From the NCBI GenBank assembly GCA_025936755.1, contig JAICSS010000005.1, positions 1 to 64,000 of the forward strand: a stretch of 64,000 nucleotides of DNA, read 5' to 3'. The number at the start of each line of letters is the position of its first letter. Positions within the stretch are counted from its first letter, which is position 1. This DNA is from Solirubrobacterales bacterium (GTDB lineage: Bacteria; Actinomycetota; Thermoleophilia; Solirubrobacterales; 70-9). The position numbers were made by a program, and so were the translations under genes. The notes under the pieces are model-generated. The model was given only the letters and a program-made list of their open reading frames with translations. It was not told where the DNA came from and did not search any database. Shown here in pieces: positions 58,589 through 64,000 of the stretch.

Positions 58589-60545
58589 GGCCGGCGATCT
58601 CGACCGGCTGGGGGTCCCCGGCCGGCTCGAAGCCCATGATCCGCCCGTAGAAGTAGAGCTCGGCTTCGAGGCAGCGGATGTTCGTCTCCGCCTTGCGGAA
58701 GCCGTGCTGCTCGCCCTCGAAGGCGAGGTAGGCGTGCGGGACCCCGTTCCGCTCCAGCGCCGCCGCCATCGTCTCCGCCTGGTTCGGCGGCACGACCTTG
58801 TCCTCCAGGCCCTGGAAGAGGATCACCGGCGAGCGCAGCTGCCGGGCGTGGTGGATCGGCGAGCGCTGGCGGTAGAGCTCGGCCTCCTGCGGATAGGGGC
58901 CGATCAGGCGGTCGAGGTAGCGGGACTCGAACTTGTGGGTGTCGCCGGCGAGCGCCTCGGCGTCGGCGACGCCGTAGTAGCTGGCGCCGGCGGCGAAGGC
59001 GTCGTGAAAGGTGAGGGCGCAGAGGGTCGCGTAGCCGCCGGCCGAGCCGCCGCGGATCGCCAGCCGCGCGCCGTCGGCGAGGCCCTCCTCGGCCAGGTAG
59101 CGCGCCGCGTTGACGCAGTCCTCGGTGTCGACCACGCCCCAGGTTCCGCGCAGCTTGTTGCGGTACTCGCGACCGTAGCCGCTGGAGCCGCGGTAGTTGA
59201 CGTCGACGACGCCGATCCCGCGGCTGGTCCAGTAGAGGTACTCGCGACTGAGCGCCGGGGTCGCGTGGGAGGTCGGCCCGCCGTGGCTCTCGACGATCAG
59301 CGGCGGCAATTCCCCCTCCGGGGCCGAGAAGCCCGGGTTCGCAGGCGGGTAGTAGAAGCCGTAGGCGAGCTCGCCCGCGCCGGTCGGGAACTCGATCGGC
59401 CGCGGCCGCGAGACGAAGGCCGGATCGACCGGCTCCTCGCTGGAGGCGCGGACGACTTCGCTCTCGCCGCCGGCGACGTGGTGGAGGACGATCGCGGTCT
59501 CGCTCTCCGGGCTCGCCGCCGCGAAGGCAACCGCCTCGCCGCGCGAGGCCAGCACGGGGTAGCCGAAGGAGGTGTAGGGGAGGCCGAGGTCGGCCGGCTC
59601 CCAGCCCTCCGGCCGCAGGAGGAACAACCGTTCCTCGCCGCGCTCGCAACGCACGCAGGCGATCGCGCCGCTCTCGAGGAACGCGTAGGTGGCGCCGCCG
59701 AAGAGCCACTGGGGATGGGCGAAATCTGCTTCCTGCTCGGTCAGCTGCACCAGCGGCCCGTCCTCGCCGCTCAACTCGGCTCCGGGCTCGCGAGCCCGGT
59801 AGAGGTTCCACCAGCCGTCGCGGTCGGAGACGAAGTGCAGGCGCCCGTCGGGCCCCCACTCGGGCTGGAAGACCGACTCCTCCGGGCCGCCGGCGACGAG
59901 CCGCTCCTCGCCGGGGTCCCGCAGCGGCGCGACCCACAACTCGGTCCCGTCCCAGGGCATGTTGGGGTGGTCCCAGCAGGTCCACGCAAGCCAGCGCCCG
60001 TCGGCGCTGACTCGCGGGGAGGAGTAGAAGTCGCGGCCGCCCGCCAGCACCTGCGGCGCGCCGGAGCCGTCGAGCGGGACGGAGACGATCTCGTTCACCG
60101 GTTCGCCCTCGCCATGGCGTTCGCGCACGCAGACGATCCGGGCGCCGTCGGGGGTCGGGCGCATGTCGGCGTAGTGCAGCGCCTCGTCCCCGGCCGGCCG
60201 GGGCGAGATCGCCTCCGGCGCCTCGCCGAGCCGCAGCCGGTAGAGGCGCTGGTCGCCGAACTCGACGAAGACGAGAAGGTCGGGCCCGACCAGGCGCCAG
60301 GCGCCGCCGCCGTACTCGTGCGCCCGCGTCCGCACGTTCGTCCCCGCCGGCGTCACCGCCTCGGGCTCGCCCTGCGGCGGCCGCCGCATCAGCGCCACGC
60401 GGCCGCCCTCGTCCGGCCGGCCCTCCAGCCACCAGACCGCGCCGTCCCCGGCCAGCGCCGGGAACGCCAGCCGCCGCCCCGCCCGCGCCACAGTCTCCGC
60501 GTCGACCGGCGAAGACCAGGAGCCGTAGCCGGCGACGGCGGCCAT
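58581..60545 (-). CDS. S9-family prolyl oligopeptidase-like serine peptidase
   Basis: 654 residues, ATG at 60545. An N-terminal beta-propeller (about 20-390; for example TNVRTRAHEYGGGAWRLVGP, SADGRWLAWTCWDHPNMPWD) precedes an alpha/beta-hydrolase domain with nucleophile Ser in AIRGGSAGGYATLCAL, Asp in GLEDKVVPP and His in EGEQHGFRK. No signal peptide, so probably cytoplasmic, cleaving short peptides. It ends one base before the carbonic anhydrase stop region begins and may be cotranscribed with it. Confidence 0.92.
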   Translation of the reverse strand: MAAVAGYGSWSSPVDAETVARAGRRLAFPALAGDGAVWWLEGRPDEGGRVALMRRPPQGEPEAVTPAGTNVRTRAHEYGGGAWRLVGPDLLVFVEFGDQRLYRLRLGEAPEAISPRPAGDEALHYADMRPTPDGARIVCVRERHGEGEPVNEIVSVPLDGSGAPQVLAGGRDFYSSPRVSADGRWLAWTCWDHPNMPWDGTELWVAPLRDPGEERLVAGGPEESVFQPEWGPDGRLHFVSDRDGWWNLYRAREPGAELSGEDGPLVQLTEQEADFAHPQWLFGGATYAFLESGAIACVRCERGEERLFLLRPEGWEPADLGLPYTSFGYPVLASRGEAVAFAAASPESETAIVLHHVAGGESEVVRASSEEPVDPAFVSRPRPIEFPTGAGELAYGFYYPPANPGFSAPEGELPPLIVESHGGPTSHATPALSREYLYWTSRGIGVVDVNYRGSSGYGREYRNKLRGTWGVVDTEDCVNAARYLAEEGLADGARLAIRGGSAGGYATLCALTFHDAFAAGASYYGVADAEALAGDTHKFESRYLDRLIGPYPQEAELYRQRSPIHHARQLRSPVILFQGLEDKVVPPNQAETMAAALERNGVPHAYLAFEGEQHGFRKAETNIRCLEAELYFYGRIMGFEPAGDPQPVEIAGLS

Positions 60546-61046
60546 CTATTCCCCTGCCTCGACCTCGCGCAGCCGGTGGGTGTCGACGTCGTAGACGAAG
60601 CCGCGAACGGTCTCGCGGTGGGGGAGGAAGGGGGAGGAGCGGACTCGCCGGATCGACTGCCGCACGTCCTCCTCGACGTCGCTGAAGGACTCGATCGCGA
60701 AGGAGGGGGCGACCCCGGTCGTCTCCTGCAGCTCGGTGCGGAAGCCTTCCTCGGTGATCTTCTGCATCCCGCAGTCGTCGTGGTGGATCAGCATCACCTC
60801 GCGCGTCCCCAGCCGCCGCTGCGAGAGCGCCAGCGAGCGGATCACGTCGTCGGTGATGATGCCGCCGGCGTTGCGCAGGACGTGCGCCTCGCCGTGGCCG
60901 AGGCCGAGGGCGGCGAAGACGTCGAGCCGGGAGTCCATGCAGGTGACGATCGCCAGGTGGCGCTGGGGTTCGACGTCGAGGTGCCGCTCCGCCAGGCCGG
61001 CGGCAAAGGTCTGGTTGTTCTCGAGCAGTGAATCGATCGTATCCAT
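60546..61046 (-). CDS. Beta-carbonic anhydrase
   Basis: 166 residues, ATG at 61046. Zinc ligands are in IVTCMDSRLDVFAALGL (Cys and Asp of the Cys-x-Asp-x-Arg motif) and MLIHHDDCGMQKIT (His and Cys). The short length and missing C-terminal extension fit the type II-like beta class found in actinomycetes. It hydrates CO2 to bicarbonate in the cytoplasm. Divergent from the ferritin-like gene; the peptidase gene follows directly. Confidence 0.93.
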   Translation of the reverse strand: MDTIDSLLENNQTFAAGLAERHLDVEPQRHLAIVTCMDSRLDVFAALGLGHGEAHVLRNAGGIITDDVIRSLALSQRRLGTREVMLIHHDDCGMQKITEEGFRTELQETTGVAPSFAIESFSDVEEDVRQSIRRVRSSPFLPHRETVRGFVYDVDTHRLREVEAGE

Positions 61047-61082
61047 GGCGGGCAGCCTAGCCAGAGACCGTCGCGCGCAGGC

Positions 61083-61107
61083 GTTTCCGTGCCTGCGGAC
61101 GGGGTAG
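61083..61107 (+). promoter_or_regulatory. SigB/SigF-type promoter for the ferritin-like gene
   Basis: GTTT (61083-61086), 15-nt spacer, GGGTAG (61102-61107), 46 bp before ATG 61154. One of the two best matches in the window. Confidence 0.65.
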
Positions 61108-61153
61108 CCGCGATGGCAGCACCGCAGACGACCGAAGAGGAAGAAGGAAGAAA

Positions 61154-61663
61154 ATGGAGTCCACCACGACCGACAAGGGGATCTTCGGCGGCGATGCCTC
61201 CGGCACCCGGGAAGAGATCGTCGCCCTGTTGACCAAGGCCTACTGGATGGAGATCGAGACGGTGATGAGCTACCTCGCCGCCTCCACCAACCTCGACGGC
61301 GTCCGCGCCCAGGAGATCCGCGAGTCCCTGGCCGAAGACGTCGAAGAGGAGCTCGGCCACGCGAAGCAGTTCGCCGCCCGGATCAAGGAGCTCTACGGCG
61401 TCGTCCCCGGCTCCGAAGCCTTCGCCGCCGAGCAGAGCTTCCTGCAGCCGCCCGCGGAGCAGGTCGACGTCGTCCACGTGATCCGCGGCGTGATCAAGGC
61501 CGAGAGCGGCGCGATCGAGCACTACACGCGGATCGTCGAGGTCACCGACGGGGTCGACCCGGTGACCCAGGACATGGTGATCGCGATCCTCCGCGACGAG
61601 CAGGGGCACCGCCGCCTCTTCGAGGGCTTCCTGCGCGAGTACGAGTTCGAGGGCAAGGCGTAG
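61154..61663 (+). CDS. Ferritin-like diiron protein
   Basis: 169 residues from ATG 61154, with AAGGAAGAAA upstream. Four-helix bundle with Glu/His ligands in WMEIETVMSYLAAS, VEEELGHAKQFAARI, ESGAIEHYTRIVE and RDEQGHRRLFEGFL, the paired E and ExxH pattern of bacterioferritin-like proteins. It could store or detoxify iron, or act as a Dps-like stress protein. Driven by a SigB-type promoter, consistent with oxidative-stress protection. Confidence 0.9.
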   Translation: MESTTTDKGIFGGDASGTREEIVALLTKAYWMEIETVMSYLAASTNLDGVRAQEIRESLAEDVEEELGHAKQFAARIKELYGVVPGSEAFAAEQSFLQPPAEQVDVVHVIRGVIKAESGAIEHYTRIVEVTDGVDPVTQDMVIAILRDEQGHRRLFEGFLREYEFEGKA

Positions 61664-61675
61664 CGCGCTTTTCCG

Positions 61676-62659
61676 ATGCGCTACCTCCACCTCTGCGCCC
61701 ACGAGCAGTTCCCGCCCGAGCAGCTGCTGCGCCAGGCGGTCGCCGCCGAGGAGGCCGGCTTCTCCGGGATCGGCTGCAGCGACCACCTGCAGCCATGGTG
61801 GGAACCGGGGGAGGCGGGGCACGCCTGGGTCTGGCTCGGCGCCGCCGCCCAGGCGACCGAGCGGGTCAGCTTCGGCACCGCGGTGACGCCGCCGGGGCCG
61901 CGCTACCACCCGGTGCTGATCGCCCAGGCCTGGGCGACGATGGAGCTGATGTTCCCCGGCCGCCCCTACCTCGGGGTCGGCTCGGGGGAGGCGCTGAACG
62001 AGGTGCCGCTGGGGGCCGAGTGGCCGACGCCGGGCGAGAAGGTCGAGCGGATGGAGGAGGCGCTGGAGACGATCCGCGCCCTCTGGGAGGGCGAGCGGCT
62101 CGACGGCGGCAGGCACTTCAAGACCGACCGCGCCTACGTCCACTCCCGGCCCGAGAACCGCCGGCCGCCGATCTACGTCTCCGCCTTCGGGCCCAAGGCC
62201 GCGGCAGTCGCCGCCCGCCAGGGCGACGGCATCTGGACCCTCGCCGATCCCGAAGCGGTGCCGGAGATCCTCGACGCCTACCGCGGCGCCGCCGAGGACG
62301 CCGGGCGGGAACCGGGTGAGGTGATCCTCCAGGCGGCCTTCTCCTGGGCGCCCGACGACGAGGCGGCGCTGGAGGGCTGCCGGGTCTGGAAGGGCGCGCA
62401 GCCGAAGGAGTTCTACCGCGACGACTGGCACGACCCGCAGGCGATGTACGAGGAGGGCGAGCGCCAGGTCTCCGACGAGGAATTGAAGGAGGCGCTGATC
62501 GTCGCCGCCGATCCGGAGACCCACGTCGAACGGATCCGCGAGGTCGAGGCGATGGGGGCAACCACGGTCGCCCTGATGAACAACTCCGGCGCCGATCCGC
62601 TGGGCGCGATCGACGTCTACAAGAGCTCGGTGCTGCCGCGCCTCCATGGCTCTGCCTGA
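61676..62659 (+). CDS. F420-dependent LLM-class oxidoreductase (TIGR03557-like)
   Basis: 327 residues from ATG 61676. Luciferase-like TIM barrel: LRQAVAAEEAGFSGIGCSDH (F420/flavin strand), AWVWLGAAAQATERVSFGTA, GRPYLGVGSGEALNEVPLGA and RPPIYVSAFGPKAAAVAARQ. These match the group of F420-dependent oxidoreductases related to glucose-6-phosphate dehydrogenase Fgd. The substrate is uncertain. It starts 12 nt after the ferritin-like gene, so it may share its stress promoter. Confidence 0.9.
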   Translation: MRYLHLCAHEQFPPEQLLRQAVAAEEAGFSGIGCSDHLQPWWEPGEAGHAWVWLGAAAQATERVSFGTAVTPPGPRYHPVLIAQAWATMELMFPGRPYLGVGSGEALNEVPLGAEWPTPGEKVERMEEALETIRALWEGERLDGGRHFKTDRAYVHSRPENRRPPIYVSAFGPKAAAVAARQGDGIWTLADPEAVPEILDAYRGAAEDAGREPGEVILQAAFSWAPDDEAALEGCRVWKGAQPKEFYRDDWHDPQAMYEEGERQVSDEELKEALIVAADPETHVERIREVEAMGATTVALMNNSGADPLGAIDVYKSSVLPRLHGSA

Positions 62660-62690
62660 CCTCCAACCGGCGGTCGCCTAGGCTGCGCGC

Positions 62691-63185
62691 ATGGCCACCG
62701 CCAACGACGTCCAGATCCGCGCGGCGAGCGAAGCCGACGTCGAGGTCCTCTACGACCTGATCGTCGAGCTCGCCTCCTACGAGAAACTCGGTGACGCCGT
62801 CGCCGGCACGACCGAGACCCTGCGCCGCTCCCTCTTCGAGCAGGAGGTGGCGGAGGCCCTGCTGCTGGAGACCGCCGACGGCGAAGCGGTCGGCTACGCG
62901 ATCTTCTTCACCAACTTCTCCACCTTCGAGTGCCGCCCCGGCATCTGGCTCGAGGACGTCTACGTGCGCCCGGAGCACCGCCGCGGCGGCATCGGCCTTG
63001 CGGTGATGGAGCACCTGGCGGGAATCGCCGCCAAGCGCGGCTACGCCCGCCTCGAATGGTGCGCCCTTCAGTGGAACGAACCGGCGCTCGACTTCTACGC
63101 CAAGCTCGGCGCCCGCCGCCTCGACGACTGGCGGATGCTGCGCCTCGAGGAGGACGGGATCAAACGGTTGGCCGGGCGCGCCTGA
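62691..63185 (+). CDS. GNAT-family N-acetyltransferase
   Basis: 164 residues from ATG 62691. The acetyl-CoA loop is YVRPEHRRGGIGLAVMEHLA and the C-terminal motif is LEWCALQWNEPALDFYAKLG, a pattern shared with spermidine/diamine acetyltransferases. VQIRAASEADVEVLYDLIVE is the standard start. It probably acetylates a small amine. Its 3' end overlaps the convergent sigma-factor gene by 26 bp. Confidence 0.9.
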   Translation: MATANDVQIRAASEADVEVLYDLIVELASYEKLGDAVAGTTETLRRSLFEQEVAEALLLETADGEAVGYAIFFTNFSTFECRPGIWLEDVYVRPEHRRGGIGLAVMEHLAGIAAKRGYARLEWCALQWNEPALDFYAKLGARRLDDWRMLRLEEDGIKRLAGRA

Positions 63186-64000
63186 GTAGCAGCTCGCGCT
63201 CGCGCTCGTTCCCGGTCATCCCGGCGGCGCGGCGGAATTCGGCGGCGGCCTCTTCGCGGCGGCCGGCTTTCTCGAGCAGATCGCCGCGGACGCTGGGGAG
63301 GAGGTGGTATCGCGCCAGCGCCGGATCGTCTTCGATCCGCTCCAGGAGCTCGAGCCCGGCCTCCGGGCCGAAGGCCATGCCGAGCGCCACCGCCCGGTTC
63401 AGCTCGACGACGGGGGAGGGGGCGATCTGGGCGAGGGCGTCGTAGAGGGCGGCGATCCGCACCCAGTCGGTTTCCTCGGCCTGGAGGGCGGCGGCGTGAC
63501 AGGCGGCGATCGCCGCCTGCAGGCCGTAGGGGCCGAGCGGTCCCGGCAGCGCTTCTGCCAGCTCCAGCGCGCGGCGGCCGCGGACGATCAGCAGGGGGTC
63601 CCAGCGGCCGCGGTCCTGGTCGAGCAGCAGCACCGGGGCGCCGTCCGGCCCGCGCCGGGCCGCGCCCCGGGATGCCTGGATCTCCATCAGCGCCACCAGG
63701 CCGTGGACCTCGGGCTCGCCCGGCGCCAGCGCGGCGAGGATCCGGCCCAGGCGCAGCGCTTCCTCGCAGAGGTCGGCGCGGACCCAGTCCTCGCCGGCGC
63801 TCGCCGCGTAGCCCTCGTTGAAGACGAGGTAGATCACTTCCAGCACCGAGGGCAGGCGCTCCTTCAGCTCCGCGTTCCGCGGCGCCTCGAACGGCACCCT
63901 GGCGTCGCGCAGCGTCCGCTTCGCCCGGACCAGGCGCTGGGCCACGGTCGCCTCCGGGGCGAGGAAGGCGCGGGCGATCTCCGGCGTCGTCAGCCCGCCC
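63160..64000 (-). CDS. ECF sigma factor with C-terminal extension (5' truncated)
   Basis: 279 residues are visible from the window edge; the N-terminus lies outside. The first visible part (GGLTTPEIARAFLAPEATVA, QRLVRAKRTL) is the helix-turn-helix of sigma region 4 that reads the -35. It is followed by a long helical extension (LERLPSVLEVIYLVFNEGYA-like, VHGLVALMEIQASRGAARRG, RYHLLPSVRGDLLEKAGRRE) with TPR-like repeats, typical of the ECF42/DUF6596 group. These are often next to a DGPF (YCII) gene, which would be beyond the window. It should control a small regulon. Confidence 0.88.
   Translation of the reverse strand, partial: GGLTTPEIARAFLAPEATVAQRLVRAKRTLRDARVPFEAPRNAELKERLPSVLEVIYLVFNEGYAASAGEDWVRADLCEEALRLGRILAALAPGEPEVHGLVALMEIQASRGAARRGPDGAPVLLLDQDRGRWDPLLIVRGRRALELAEALPGPLGPYGLQAAIAACHAAALQAEETDWVRIAALYDALAQIAPSPVVELNRAVALGMAFGPEAGLELLERIEDDPALARYHLLPSVRGDLLEKAGRREEAAAEFRRAAGMTGNERERELLLRRARPTV

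Noticed and set aside
58704-61031. Plus-strand open frame of 775 codons
   Set aside because: Exactly antisense to the S9 peptidase and carbonic anhydrase, both with complete active sites.
1-64000. tRNA, rRNA, CRISPR arrays, insertion sequences, integrases
   Set aside because: No cloverleaf, rRNA core, spaced direct-repeat array or transposase/integrase motif was found on either strand by reading.

Overview
The window is a continuous stretch of very GC-rich chromosome with strong G/C preference at third codon positions, many GTG and a few TTG starts, and many 4-bp ATGA/GTGA stop-start overlaps. Gene content (methylmalonyl-CoA mutase split from its B12 subunit, an F420-dependent luciferase-like oxidoreductase, an UdgX-type uracil-DNA glycosylase, a MEDS/HATPase anti-sigma regulator with STAS partners, an ECF sigma factor with a long C-terminal extension) points to an actinomycetote, most likely Thermoleophilia/Solirubrobacterales. 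That placement is inference: no rRNA or other phylogenetic marker is present. No tRNA, rRNA, CRISPR array, insertion sequence or prophage gene was seen.

Layout. (1) 1-2.4 kb: the end of a methylmalonyl-CoA mutase gene and an acyl-CoA dehydrogenase gene broken by one in-frame TAA. (2) 2.6-30.4 kb: about 20 co-directional, mostly overlapping genes that read as one surface-glycan operon. It holds a GH-A glycosidase/GT2 fusion, an ABCB-type exporter, many GT2, GT4 and CgeB-like transferases, a sulfotransferase, a methyltransferase, an AlgJ-like SGNH protein, a WecE-like sugar aminotransferase, a kinase-like protein, a YdjC deacetylase and a secreted beta-propeller. Several of its proteins share two recurring accessory modules that I cannot assign to a named family. 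(3) 30.5-35.3 kb: DUF488 and TetR genes opposite an acyl-CoA dehydrogenase / HMG-CoA lyase / methylcrotonyl-CoA carboxylase beta operon (leucine/branched-chain catabolism). (4) 35.3-50.7 kb: a stress and envelope island with SRPBCC, baeRF, CsbD-like, coiled-coil, DUF2294, CDGSH, heme-oxygenase-like, STAS, MEDS/HATPase, DUF892, sulfotransferase and DUF1360 genes, plus an ArsR/AHSA1 pair. (5) 50.8-64 kb: mixed genes including an epimerase, zinc alcohol dehydrogenase, SDR, topoisomerase IB/UdgX, a DUF559 protein, an OafA-SGNH acyltransferase, an S9 peptidase, carbonic anhydrase, ferritin-like, LLM oxidoreductase, GNAT and a truncated ECF sigma gene.

Two features stand out. First, the 28-kb glycan operon has grown by internal duplication and fusion: four CgeB-like transferases, an A-B-B'A' arrangement of GT2 genes, five copies of one beta-rich module and four copies of another. 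It has its own ABCB-type exporter but no visible Wzx, Wzy or initiating phosphoglycosyl transferase. Second, from 36 to 61 kb at least ten genes or operons on both strands are preceded by GTTT-N15-17-GGGTA-like elements, the promoter type read by the SigB/SigF family of stress sigma factors. The same region encodes a candidate anti-sigma kinase and two STAS antagonists, so it looks like one general-stress regulon whose sigma gene lies elsewhere. Two genes carry apparent single-base lesions (a nonsense codon at 2043-2045 and a frameshift near 47208), which may be real pseudogenes or consensus errors.
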